Shown: positions 28,590 to 36,997, numbered from the stretch's first letter. The stretch is 64,000 nt of DNA from Streptomyces phaeofaciens (GCF_014648915.1 NZ_BMSA01000001.1:62001-126000); one strand, 5' to 3'. The notes: a model not told the origin generated them from the sequence alone. A program made the numbers and translations.

Positions 28590-31019
28590 TCAGGTGGACA
28601 CCTGGAACGAGGCCACGCCCTGGTACGCGAACCGGCCGCCGACGACCTTCCACAGATGGACGCCCGTGCCGTCGATGACCAGCGTCCCGGTGGTCTTGTC
28701 GAACGCGAAGTTCTTGGTGATGCCCCGGTAGCTCGCCGAGCGCAGCGCCGTCGTCAGGTTCTGGCGGTCCGCCTTCCCCGCGGCCAGGGACCGCAGGCAC
28801 GTCACGGTCAGCCGGGCCACGTCGTACGTCTCCACGGCGTACCGCTCCGGCTCGGTGTCGAACCGCTTGCGGTACGCGGCCGCGAACGCCTTGGCCTCGG
28901 GTGCCACGGAGGCGTCCAAGACCGGGGCGACGATCACCCAGCCCTCGGCCGCGTCCCCGGCCGCGGACAGGAACCGGGCGTCGAGCACCCCCTGCGCGGC
29001 GGCCCTGGCCCCGGTGAAGTCACGGCTCGTCAGTTCGCGGGCCAGCAGCGCGGCCCGGTCGTGGTAGCCGGCGAAGACGACGGAGTCCGCGCCCCCGTCG
29101 GCGAGGGCGTCGAGGGTGGGCCCGAAGTCGGTGCGCAGCGCGCTGACCACCTTCGGTACGGCCGGCTGCCGGTCCTTGCGCAGAATCCCGGCGAGGGTGC
29201 TGCTGATCTCCCAGGCGTAGGCGTCCGCCGCCCGGTCGTCGATGATCCCGACGGTCCGTGACTTCGCGGTGCCGCGCAGATACGCGTTCAGATAGAACGG
29301 CATGATCGTGTCCGTCACCCGGGCGTGCAGGAAGGAGCGGCTGCCCATCGCCCCCAGCACACTGCCGCCGGGCGACACCGCGAGCACGGGCAGCGAGGCG
29401 GCGTCGTACGTCGCCAGTGTGGCGAGGGCCGTGGCGTCCGTGGTGGGGCCGATCACCGCCAGCACGGAACGGTCGGCGACCAGCTCCTTGGCCGCGGCGG
29501 GAGCCCGGTCCCGGTCGCCGCCGTCGTCCACGGTCCGTACGGCGAGGGTGAACGGCCGGTTCGCGGCCGCGTTGAACTCCTCGACCGCGAGCCGCAGTCC
29601 GCGCTCCTGTGCCCGGCCGACCGCCTTCTGGTCACCGCTCAGGTCGGCGTGCAGGCCGATGGTGTGCACCGGCTTCCCGGCCGTGCCCGCGGCGCCGTCC
29701 GCCTTGTCGCCGTCGTCCGAGAGCACCGCCCAGGCCGCCGCGCCGCCACCGGCCGCCACGGCCGCCGCGCCACCGGCCAGCAGCAGGAAACGACGTCTGC
29801 GCAGGCCACCGCCGGGCGGCGGACCGGGAGCCGGTGCGGACGCGGGGTCGATCTCGGTGTCGTCGATGCCGGGCAGCGCGAGACCGGCGGCCGACCGCTC
29901 GGCGATCAGCCGGACCAACGACTCGGGCAACCAGGCCTCGTCGTCGGGAAGTTGGTCGTCGGGCTGCCGGTCGGCGGGTGCGCGGTCCTCGGGCGTGTGG
30001 TGCTCGGGTGCGCGGTCCCCGGGCGGGCGGTGCTCGGGTGCGCGGTCCCCGGGCGTGCGGTCCTCAGGCAGGCGGTGCTCGGGCGTGCGGTCCTCGGATG
30101 CGTGGTCCTCGGGCTGTCCGTCGTCGGGCTTCCGGCCGGCGGGTGTGCCGCCCTCGGGGCGGATCGCCCGCAGTGCCTCCCGGGGGTCGGGCGGTGTCGC
30201 GGGCGGTGTGCCGGGTGCCGGGGCCATGAGGGCCGTGGCGAGGGCGTCGGCGGTCGGCCGCAGCGCGGGGTCCTTCTCCAGGCAGCCGCCCACCGCCTCG
30301 GCCAGTTCCCCGGGAAGCCCGTCCAGATCGGGCGCGTCGTGCACCGTGCGGTACAGCAGCGCCTCCGCCGTACCGGTGCCGAACGGAGGCCGTCCGGTGG
30401 CCGCGTGGGCCAGGACGCAGCCCAGGGAGAAGACGTCGCCGGCCGGTCCCAGCTCCCGCCCGCCCCGTGTCTGTTCCGGGGGCAGGAAGCCGGGGGTGCC
30501 GACGACGACACCGGTCGAGGTGAGCGAGGTGTCCTCCGGGGCACGGGCCACCCCGAAGTCGATCAGCCGGGGTCCGTCCGGCGCGAGCAGGACGTTGCCC
30601 GGCTTGACGTCCCGGTGCACGAGACCGGCCGCGTGCAGGTCCCGCAGGGCGTGCGCGAGCCGGGCGCCCAGGGCGCGCAGACTCCGTACCGGCAGCGGCC
30701 CGTGCGTGGCGACGGCCTCGGCGAGGGAGGGGCCCGGCACGAAGACGGTGGACAGCCAGGGCTGTTCGGCCTCCGGGTCCGCGTCGACGAGGGCGGCCAC
30801 CCAGGGGCTGGTCATCCGCCGGGCGGTGTCCGCCTCGCGCCGGAAACGCTCCCGGAAATCGGTGTCCTCGGCGTACTCCGCCTGGATCACCTTCAGCGCG
30901 ACCAGGGCGCCGCCGGCCGAGCGGGCCAGGTACACCACACCCATGCCGCCCGCGCCGAGGCGTCCGAGGAGCCGGTGGCCGGCCAGCAGGGCGGGGTCGG
31001 AGGTGCGCAGCGGTTCCAT
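28590..31019 (-). CDS. Receptor-like Ser/Thr kinase with periplasmic-binding-protein sensor and repeat linker
   Basis: A paralogue of the neighbouring kinase, 809 residues from ATG 31019. The start is fixed by the ATGA overlap with the lipoprotein gene. Kinase motifs are intact: LGAGGMGVVYLAR, ALVALKVI, HRDVKPGN and IDFGVAR. Between kinase and membrane span lies an unusual run of five-residue units rich in Asp/Arg/Pro/Glu (DRTPEHRLPEDRTPGDRAPE and on, about 55 residues). The outer domain begins TIGLHADLSGDQKAVGRAQE and contains AVIGPTTDATALATLATYD, again the amino-acid-receptor fold. The two outer domains differ enough to bind different ligands. The operon layout suggests the pair and the lipoprotein sense related signals. 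Confidence 0.93.
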   Translation of the reverse strand: MEPLRTSDPALLAGHRLLGRLGAGGMGVVYLARSAGGALVALKVIQAEYAEDTDFRERFRREADTARRMTSPWVAALVDADPEAEQPWLSTVFVPGPSLAEAVATHGPLPVRSLRALGARLAHALRDLHAAGLVHRDVKPGNVLLAPDGPRLIDFGVARAPEDTSLTSTGVVVGTPGFLPPEQTRGGRELGPAGDVFSLGCVLAHAATGRPPFGTGTAEALLYRTVHDAPDLDGLPGELAEAVGGCLEKDPALRPTADALATALMAPAPGTPPATPPDPREALRAIRPEGGTPAGRKPDDGQPEDHASEDRTPEHRLPEDRTPGDRAPEHRPPGDRAPEHHTPEDRAPADRQPDDQLPDDEAWLPESLVRLIAERSAAGLALPGIDDTEIDPASAPAPGPPPGGGLRRRRFLLLAGGAAAVAAGGGAAAWAVLSDDGDKADGAAGTAGKPVHTIGLHADLSGDQKAVGRAQERGLRLAVEEFNAAANRPFTLAVRTVDDGGDRDRAPAAAKELVADRSVLAVIGPTTDATALATLATYDAASLPVLAVSPGGSVLGAMGSRSFLHARVTDTIMPFYLNAYLRGTAKSRTVGIIDDRAADAYAWEISSTLAGILRKDRQPAVPKVVSALRTDFGPTLDALADGGADSVVFAGYHDRAALLARELTSRDFTGARAAAQGVLDARFLSAAGDAAEGWVIVAPVLDASVAPEAKAFAAAYRKRFDTEPERYAVETYDVARLTVTCLRSLAAGKADRQNLTTALRSASYRGITKNFAFDKTTGTLVIDGTGVHLWKVVGGRFAYQGVASFQVST
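29970..30115. repeat. In-gene repeat encoding the kinase linker
   Basis: Imperfect 15- and 30-base repeats (for example TGCGCGGTCCCCGGGCG twice, with GGTGCTCGGG between) encode the D/E-R-A/T-P-E/G pentads of the receptor kinase linker. The units are multiples of three, so copy number could change without frameshift. Confidence 0.85.
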
Positions 31020-31837
31020 CACTTCCCCTTCAGCTGCTGCCGGACGCGCTCCAGCATCCGGGCGAGGGCGTCGCTGCCCAACTGGTTGAGCTCGTCCTGG
31101 GTGTGGTCCTTCGAGCCCGTCACGGAGACGGCCACGACGACCGTGCCCAGCCGGGCGACCGTCCATCGGTACGGCTGGGCCGCGCCGCCCCGCTCGGTGT
31201 AGCTGCCGATCTCGATGACGGAGTCGTCGGCGTAGTTCTGCTCGCGGGCGCCGAAGGGCGTGCCGACCGAGTTCAGGCCGGTGATCCGCTCACCGTCCCG
31301 GGGCTGCTGGTCCGGGCAGCGCAGGACCTCCTCGAGCGTGGTGGCGAGCTGCTGGTCGGCGCCGAGGGCGGAGGCGTGCACGGTGGCCGCGGCCGTCACC
31401 TTGACGGCGCCCTCGCCTTCGGCGCCGTTCAGCACGCTGTACCGGGACAGGGCGGCCAGGACGCCGGCGGGGAGCTTCTCCCGCTGCCAGCGGCAGTCCT
31501 CGCCCAGCACGGGCCAGGTGCCCGCGGCGCTCTGGGCGGGGGTCTGGGCGACGAAGCCGCGGCCCCAGTCGTCCGGTGTGAAGACCACGGCGTCGGCCAG
31601 ACTCCGCCCGGCCCGGGCGGTCTTGGGCACCAGCGAGGCGTCGGGGGTGAAGACGGAGTCGGCGGTGGAAGCGCCGGAAGGGGCCGCGCCGGGTCCCGGG
31701 GAGGCGGTGGCGGAGGGCGAGCGGCTCGGTCCGGACGCCTCGGCGTCGTCCGGCTGCGCCGAACACCCGGCCAGCAGACTTCCCGCCACCAGGAGCGTCA
31801 CCCAGCTCCCCAGGTTCTCTCGGGTATTGCCTTCCAC
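31019..31837 (-). CDS. Lipoprotein of a kinase operon, function unknown
   Basis: 272 residues starting at GTG 31837 with GAGGGGA five bases upstream. An N-terminal hydrophobic stretch ends in the lipobox SLLAGC, followed by a Ser/Pro/Ala-rich spacer (about residues 28-60), so the protein should be anchored outside the membrane. The folded part has conserved-looking ADAVVFTPDDWGRGF and two cysteines (EDCRWQ and LRCPDQ), which could form a disulfide as in extracytoplasmic sensor domains of mycobacterial kinases such as PknH; that likeness is weak. It overlaps the receptor kinase start by ATGA, so co-translation and a joint sensing role are likely. Confidence 0.87.
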   Translation of the reverse strand: MEGNTRENLGSWVTLLVAGSLLAGCSAQPDDAEASGPSRSPSATASPGPGAAPSGASTADSVFTPDASLVPKTARAGRSLADAVVFTPDDWGRGFVAQTPAQSAAGTWPVLGEDCRWQREKLPAGVLAALSRYSVLNGAEGEGAVKVTAAATVHASALGADQQLATTLEEVLRCPDQQPRDGERITGLNSVGTPFGAREQNYADDSVIEIGSYTERGGAAQPYRWTVARLGTVVVAVSVTGSKDHTQDELNQLGSDALARMLERVRQQLKGK

Positions 31838-32259
31838 TCAGTCCCCTCAATACCGTTCGTGTCCCCGACTCCCCGAACGTAGACGGCCGGTGGGGACGCG
31901 GGCCTCAGTAGAAACACGTATCTGGATACGTATTCCGTTGGTTCCCATGTGCGCGGATCCTGCCCCCTTCCCTCCCTTGTCATGGCATTGACACCCGCTT
32001 TCTTGTCGTGGGCACGCCTGATGATCGACCGCGCCGGGCCGGAGGCGGGAATCGTGGGCGGGGAACCGGGGGCGGCCGGCCGCCGACCGTCGCGCCGCTC
32101 AGCCGACGGCTCGTCAGCAGGATGGGTGATTCCAGGTGGCCGGGGGCAGGGCCGGTGTCAATACTCCTTGGTGTCGGCCGTGTCCGACGCGGCGGCGAAC
32201 GCGATGTGCTCTCGCGGTTGAGCCGGCTGTCCCCCCCCCACCACCGGAAGGGCCGCACC
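31838..32259. other. 422-base intergenic region, divergent promoter zone
   Basis: No convincing gene. It holds a perfect palindrome at 31916-31931 in locally AT-richer sequence, several weak promoter-like boxes reading towards the lipoprotein gene, and at 32182-32197 a 16-base sequence (GTCCGACGCGGCGGCG) that recurs exactly at 32461-32476 before the first dehydrogenase gene. Confidence 0.6.
31916..31931. promoter_or_regulatory. Perfect palindrome, possible operator
   Basis: ACGTATCTGGATACGT is a 7-base inverted repeat with a two-base centre, 79 bases upstream of the kinase-operon lipoprotein. It stands out from its GC-rich surroundings. The binding protein is unknown. Confidence 0.5.
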
Positions 32260-32436
32260 ATGGCAGGTCTGGCGCGTCTGGCGCGTTCGGCGCCGATACG
32301 AGTCCGTCCGGCCCGGGGCGCGACCGCCGCCGACATCACCGTCGCGGACATCACCGTCGCGGACACCACCGTCGCCGCGGCCGACGCCGCCGCGGCCGCC
32401 GGGGCGCTCCCGTCCGCGCCGGCCCCCGGGCACTAG
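32260..32436 (+). CDS. Possible 58-residue ORF resembling the dehydrogenase leader
   Basis: ATG 32260 is preceded by CCGGAAGGGCCGCACC, close to the ribosome sites before the two dehydrogenase genes. The first residues (MAGLARLARSAPIRVRPARG) resemble the second dehydrogenase's N-terminus (MPRLARPAPRRVTRPGTA). The rest is a repeat-like tail (DITVADITVADTTVAAADAA), ending at TAG 32436. It may be a decayed duplicate of a dehydrogenase signal region or a tiny independent gene. No lipobox or PQQ motifs remain. Confidence 0.35.
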   Translation: MAGLARLARSAPIRVRPARGATAADITVADITVADTTVAAADAAAAAGALPSAPAPGH

Positions 32437-32565
32437 ACCCTCCTCCCTCGAGCCGGCTCCGTCCGACGCGGCGGCGCATGCCGACCTGCTCCCGGAATCG
32501 GCGGGTTTTCCCGCTCCCTCCGCGAAACACCCCACGAAACACCCCACGAAACGAAAGGCCTCACC

Positions 32566-33693
32566 ATGTCACCCTCGGCGCGCTCGGCGCTGCACCGGAT
32601 CCGTCCGGGCACGGCCGTGATCACGGCCGCCACCGCTCTCCTCGGTGCCTGCTTCCTCCAGCCGGCGACCGCCGCCGAGGAACCCCGGGCAGCCGGTGCG
32701 CCGACGGGCGTCTCGGTCCTGTCCGCCGGTTGGACGAGGCCGTGGGCCATCACCTTCCTCCCCGACGGGAAGCGCGCGCTGGTCACCGAGCGCCAGAGCT
32801 CCACGGTGTGGCTGCAAGGGTCGGACGGCGCCAAGAAGAAGGTCGGCACGGTGCCGAACACCGTCTACCCCTCCCCCTCCCTGGGCACCACCGCGGTGGG
32901 CAGCGGCGGTCTGCTGGGCGTGGCCCCCTCGCCGACCTGGAACGGCACCACGGACCAGGACGTGTTCTTCGTCCACACGGCCGCCACCGAGATCCGCGTC
33001 GTGAAGATGCGCTTCGACGGCACCTCGCTGAGCGGCTACACCGTCGTCCTCGGCGGTATCACCCGGGGCGGCGACCACAACGGCGGCAAGATCGCCTTCG
33101 GCCCGGACGGCTATCTGTACGTCTCCGTCGGCGACGCCCTCCAGCGCAAGCTCGCCCAGGACAAGAACTCGCTCAACGGGAAGATCCTGCGGATCACCAA
33201 GAGCGGTGCGGCGGCCCCCGGCAACCCGTTCGGCACCCGGGTCTACAGCCTGGGCCATCGCAACCCCCAGGGCCTCGCGTGGGACTCCCGGGGCAGGCTG
33301 TGGGAGACCGAGATCGGCGAGTCCACCTGGGACGAGCTCAACCTGATCGGCGCGGGCGCCAACTACGGCTGGCCCACCTGCGAGGGCTCCTGCGCCCAGG
33401 CGGGCATGACGAACCCGAAGAAGGTCTGGAACCCGGCCCAGGGCGGCGTACCCGCCCAGCTCGCCATCGCCGGCGACGTCGTCTACGTCACGACCCTGCT
33501 CGGCCAGCGCCTGTGGGCCATGCCGATCGACAGCACCGGCAAGGGCGTCGGGACCGCGACGTCGTACTACACCAACAGCTACGGCCGGCTGCGGGCACTC
33601 ACCAAGGTGCCGGGCGCGGACACCCTCTGGCTCGGGACGACCGACGGCGGTGTCGGCAAGGACCGCATTCTCAAGGTCACCGTCAAGAAGTGA
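32566..33693 (+). CDS. Exported PQQ-dependent aldose/sorbosone dehydrogenase-like protein
   Basis: 375 residues. The signal region ends in ALLGAC, which fits a lipobox, but ATA-AEE would fit ordinary signal peptidase, so anchoring is unsure. The rest is the six-bladed propeller of soluble aldose dehydrogenases (YliI/Asd family). Features are RPWAITFLPDG, the PQQ-site His in GGDHNGGKIAFGPDG, LGHRNPQGLAWD, and ETEIGESTWDELNLI with NYGWPTCEG. These enzymes oxidise sugars outside the membrane using PQQ and calcium. It lies directly upstream of a near copy and of a complete PQQ biosynthesis operon on the same strand, so the enzyme probably receives locally made cofactor. Confidence 0.93.
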   Translation: MSPSARSALHRIRPGTAVITAATALLGACFLQPATAAEEPRAAGAPTGVSVLSAGWTRPWAITFLPDGKRALVTERQSSTVWLQGSDGAKKKVGTVPNTVYPSPSLGTTAVGSGGLLGVAPSPTWNGTTDQDVFFVHTAATEIRVVKMRFDGTSLSGYTVVLGGITRGGDHNGGKIAFGPDGYLYVSVGDALQRKLAQDKNSLNGKILRITKSGAAAPGNPFGTRVYSLGHRNPQGLAWDSRGRLWETEIGESTWDELNLIGAGANYGWPTCEGSCAQAGMTNPKKVWNPAQGGVPAQLAIAGDVVYVTTLLGQRLWAMPIDSTGKGVGTATSYYTNSYGRLRALTKVPGADTLWLGTTDGGVGKDRILKVTVKK

Positions 33694-33803
33694 CCTCGCC
33701 GGAAACCGAGGACCACCGCAAGGACCCCGGCGCGAGCGCGGCCGGTCGGCGGCCCGCGCACCCGCGTCCGGCCGATCCACCCCACGAAAGGAAGGGCCAC
33801 CGA

Positions 33804-34922
33804 ATGCCCCGCCTCGCGCGTCCGGCGCCGCGTCGAGTGACCCGACCGGGAACGGCGGTGACCGTCGCCGCCACGGTCCTCCTCGGCGCCTGCCTCCTCC
33901 CGCCGGCCACGGCCGCCGCCGGATCCCGGGGAACCGGTGTGCCGTCGGGCGTCTCGGTCCTGTCCGCCGGTTGGACGAGGCCGTGGGGCATCGGCTTCCT
34001 GCCCGACGGGCGGAGCGCGCTGGTGACCGAGCGCCACAGCTTCACGGTGTCGGTCCTGGGCCGCGACGGCGTCAGGAGGCCGGTGGGCACGGTGCCGAAC
34101 ACCGTCGCCGGCGTCGCCGGTCCGGTGGCGGACAACGGCGGTCTGCTGGGCGTCGCCCCCTCGCCGACCTGGAACGGCACCACGGACCACGACGTGTTCT
34201 TCCTCCACACGGCCGCCGACGAGACCAGAGTCGTGAAGATGCGCTTCGACGGCACCTCGCTGAGCGGCTACACCGTCGTCCTCGGCGGTATCGCCCGGGG
34301 CGGCGGCCACAACGGCGGCACGATCGCCTTCGGCCCGGACGGCCATCTGTACGTCACCACCGGCGACGCCCTCCAGAAGTCCCTGGCGCAGGACGTGAAC
34401 TCGCTCAACGGGAAGATCCTGCGGATCACCAAGAGCGGTGCGGCGGCCCCCGGCAACCCGTTCGGCACCCGGGTCTACAGCCTGGGCCACCGCAACCCCC
34501 AGGGCCTGGCCTGGGACTCCCGGGGCAGGCTGTGGGAGACCGAGATCGGCGAGTCCACCTGGGACGAGCTCAACCTGATCGGTGCGGGCAAGAACTACGG
34601 CTGGCCCACCTGCGAGGGCTCCTGCGCCCAGGCGGGTATGACGGACCCGAAGAAGGTCTGGAACCCGGCCCAGGGCGGCGTACCCGCCCAGCTCGCCATC
34701 GCCGGCGACGTCGTCTACGTCTCGACGCTGCTCGGCCGGCGGCTGTGGGCCGTGCCGATCGACAGCACCGGCACCGGCGTCGGGACCGCGACGTCGTACT
34801 ACGACGGCGTGTACGGCCGGCTGCGGGCCCTGGCCAAGGTCCCCGGCGCCGACGAGCTGTGGCTCGGCTCCAGCGACAACGGCGTCGACAAGGACAGCAT
34901 CCTCAAGGTCACCGTCGAGTGA
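33804..34922 (+). CDS. Exported PQQ-dependent aldose/sorbosone dehydrogenase-like protein, tandem copy
   Basis: 372 residues from ATG 33804, preceded by GGAAGGG. It has the same plan as the upstream gene: LLGAC in the signal region, GGGHNGGTIAFGPDG, LGHRNPQGLAWD and ETEIGESTWDELNLI. The central part (about 34390-34730) is almost identical in DNA to 33170-33510 of the first copy, while both ends have diverged, which suggests duplication with gene conversion or selection on the active-site half. Differences in the N-terminal blades may change sugar preference. The pqqA gene begins 63 bases downstream. Confidence 0.93.
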   Translation: MPRLARPAPRRVTRPGTAVTVAATVLLGACLLPPATAAAGSRGTGVPSGVSVLSAGWTRPWGIGFLPDGRSALVTERHSFTVSVLGRDGVRRPVGTVPNTVAGVAGPVADNGGLLGVAPSPTWNGTTDHDVFFLHTAADETRVVKMRFDGTSLSGYTVVLGGIARGGGHNGGTIAFGPDGHLYVTTGDALQKSLAQDVNSLNGKILRITKSGAAAPGNPFGTRVYSLGHRNPQGLAWDSRGRLWETEIGESTWDELNLIGAGKNYGWPTCEGSCAQAGMTDPKKVWNPAQGGVPAQLAIAGDVVYVSTLLGRRLWAVPIDSTGTGVGTATSYYDGVYGRLRALAKVPGADELWLGSSDNGVDKDSILKVTVE

Positions 34923-34985
34923 CCGCTCCGGCCCCTTCGACTCCCCTCCTCACGCAGGGGTGAACCCGAGAGAAAGGTACGCACC

Positions 34986-35126
34986 ATGAACGAGACCACC
35001 GAACGGACGCAGCAGCCGGCCGCGACCACGACGCAGCACACCGACCCGGGTGTCTGGCAGACGCCCGGCTACACCGTCGTCGACACCGCGCTGGAGGTCA
35101 CCGCCTACTCCCTCTCCGCCCGCTAG
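34986..35126 (+). CDS. pqqA: PQQ precursor peptide PqqA
   Basis: A 46-residue peptide, too short for automatic gene finders, with GAGAAAGG before ATG 34986. Its C-terminal part TALEVTAYSLSAR contains the diagnostic E-V-T-x-Y of PqqA (compare LEVTLY and MEVTSY in known precursors). In PQQ biosynthesis the Glu and Tyr side chains of this motif are cross-linked by PqqE with PqqD and become the PQQ skeleton. The leader (NETTERTQQPAATTTQHTDP) is longer and more polar than the 23-29-residue precursors of Gram-negatives. pqqB starts nine bases later. Confidence 0.92.
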   Translation: MNETTERTQQPAATTTQHTDPGVWQTPGYTVVDTALEVTAYSLSAR

Positions 35127-35135
35127 CAGGCCGCC

Positions 35136-36059
35136 ATGCTGCTGCGTGTGCTCGGCACCGCGGCCGGCGGCGGCGTCCCGCAGTGGAACTGCGCGTGCCC
35201 CGGATGTTCCGGGGCACGCGCGCATCCCGAGCGGCGCCGCCGGCACGCATCGCTCGCGGTCCGTACGGACGACGGCCGCTGGTACCTCGTCAACGCGACC
35301 CCCGACATCGGCGACCAGATCGAGGCCCATCCCGCACTCCACCCCGGCCCCGAACCCCGCCGCACCCCGATCGCCGGGGTCGTCCTCACCGACGCCGAAC
35401 TCGACCACACCCTGGGCATCGCACGGCTGCGCGAGGCCGACGCCCTGGAGATCCACGCCACCGCCCCGGTCCGCCGCGCCCTCGACGAACGCCTGCGCCT
35501 CGGCGCCGTCCTGGGCCCCTACACCACGCTGACCTGGCGGGACCTGCCGTGCCACGGCGCGCGGTCGCTCACCTCCGCGACCTTCGGCCGGCCCGACCGC
35601 AGTCTGCGAATCAGCGCCGTCCCCGTCTCCGCGAAACGCCCCCGGTACGCCGCCGACGCCCCCGAGACCGACGGGGACGACGCCTGGGTCGTCGCCCTGC
35701 GCCTGTACGACCCGGCCACCGGCCGGTCGGCGGTCTACGCCCCCGCCGTGGCCGCCTGGTCCGACGCGCTGCACCGGGTCGCCGCCGAGGCCGACTGCGT
35801 CATCGTCGACGGCACCTTCTGGGACGACGAGGAACCACGCCGCACCGGCATCTCCTCCCGCACCGCCACCGGCATGGGCCATCTGCCCATCGACGGGCCG
35901 GGCGGCACCGCCGGCATCCTCGCCACGCTGTCCGCCCGCTGCCTCTACACCCACCTCAACAACACCAACCCCCTCGTCGACCCCGCCGCGGACCAGCACA
36001 AGCGGCTCGCCCGGCTGGGCATCGAGGTGGCCGACGACGAGATGGTGATCGAGCTGTGA
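35136..36059 (+). CDS. pqqB: PQQ biosynthesis protein PqqB, metallo-beta-lactamase fold
   Basis: 307 residues, the normal PqqB size. It starts LLRVLGTAAGGGVPQWNCAC with the zinc-binding CACPGC cluster, then VLTDAELDHTLGIARLREA and, near the end, the LYTHLNNTNPL block typical of PqqB. PqqB is a cytoplasmic iron hydroxylase-like enzyme acting on a PQQ intermediate derived from the excised Glu-Tyr unit. Its stop overlaps the pqqC start (GTGA), showing tight coupling. Identity is strengthened by gene order pqqABCDE. Confidence 0.95.
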   Translation: MLLRVLGTAAGGGVPQWNCACPGCSGARAHPERRRRHASLAVRTDDGRWYLVNATPDIGDQIEAHPALHPGPEPRRTPIAGVVLTDAELDHTLGIARLREADALEIHATAPVRRALDERLRLGAVLGPYTTLTWRDLPCHGARSLTSATFGRPDRSLRISAVPVSAKRPRYAADAPETDGDDAWVVALRLYDPATGRSAVYAPAVAAWSDALHRVAAEADCVIVDGTFWDDEEPRRTGISSRTATGMGHLPIDGPGGTAGILATLSARCLYTHLNNTNPLVDPAADQHKRLARLGIEVADDEMVIEL

Positions 36060-36997
36060 CCACGGCACTCGCCCCCCTGACAGAACCCTGGCCCCCCACC
36101 GAGTTCGAGGACCGCCTGCGCACGGTGGCCCAGGAGCGCTACCACGACCGTCACCCCTTCAACGTCCGGATGCACGAGGGCGACCTCGACCGGACCGAGG
36201 TCCGCACCTGGATCGCCAACCGCTTCCACTACCAGCGCCACATCCCCGTCAAGGACGCGCTGATCACCGCCAAACTCGACTCCCCGCGACTGCGGCGCAT
36301 GTGGCTGCGCCGGATCGAGGACCACGACGGACGCGGTGAAGGCGAGGGCGGCATCGAGCGCTGGCTGCGGCTCGGCGAGGCGGCCGGCCTGGACCGCGAC
36401 ACCCTGCTGGCGGGCGACTCCGTGCTGCCCGGCGTACGCCTCGCCGTCGAGGGCTACGTCAACTTCTGCCGGCTGCGCCCGCCGCTGGAGGCCGTCGCCG
36501 CCTCGCTCACCGAACTGACCGCACCCGGCCTGATGCGGCGGCGCATCGGCGCCTTCGAACGCCACTACGACTGGATCGCGCCGGACGGGCTCGCCTACTT
36601 CCGCACCCGCGTCGACCAGGGCCGGCGCGACAGCACCGAGGCCCTCGCCCTCGTCCTGGAGTGGGCGCGCACCCGGGGGGACCAGGAACGGGCCCTGGCC
36701 GCGCTCGCCTTCAAGTGCGACGTCCTGTGGGCCCTGCTGGACGCCGTGCAGCGGGGACAGGCGTCCGACGACAGGCCGGTGGTGGACGTGCGGCCCTGGC
36801 GGAACGACCACCCGGAACCGCGGGACCATCAGGTGCGGCACGGGCAGCCGGAGCCGGACACCCGGCCGCAGCCGGACGCCCGTCCCTGGCGCACCGGCCC
36901 GTCGGCGTCCGGCGGACGACGTCCGTCACGGCCGCTGCCCCGCACCGCGGCCGGCGGCCCCGAGCAGGACCTGCGCCCCTGGCGCGGGCAGGGATGA
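36056..36997 (+). CDS. pqqC: Pyrroloquinoline-quinone synthase PqqC with a novel C-terminal tail
   Basis: 313 residues; the first 235 are a normal PqqC with HPFNVRMHEGDLDRTEVRTW, NRFHYQRHIPVKDALI and LAVEGYVNFCRLR. PqqC catalyses the final ring closure and eight-electron oxidation with oxygen. About 75 extra residues follow, low in complexity and containing the hexapeptide D-V/A/L-R-P-W-R three times (coding bases 36785-36802, 36875-36892, 36968-36985). I know of no such tail in typical PqqC of about 250 residues. It starts at GTG 36056 and overlaps both pqqB and pqqD. Confidence 0.95.
   Translation: MTTALAPLTEPWPPTEFEDRLRTVAQERYHDRHPFNVRMHEGDLDRTEVRTWIANRFHYQRHIPVKDALITAKLDSPRLRRMWLRRIEDHDGRGEGEGGIERWLRLGEAAGLDRDTLLAGDSVLPGVRLAVEGYVNFCRLRPPLEAVAASLTELTAPGLMRRRIGAFERHYDWIAPDGLAYFRTRVDQGRRDSTEALALVLEWARTRGDQERALAALAFKCDVLWALLDAVQRGQASDDRPVVDVRPWRNDHPEPRDHQVRHGQPEPDTRPQPDARPWRTGPSASGGRRPSRPLPRTAAGGPEQDLRPWRGQG

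Noticed and set aside
36760..36997. The PqqC tail as a second PqqA-like or separate small gene.
   Set aside because: It is in frame with pqqC, has no E-V-T-x-Y motif and no independent start site.
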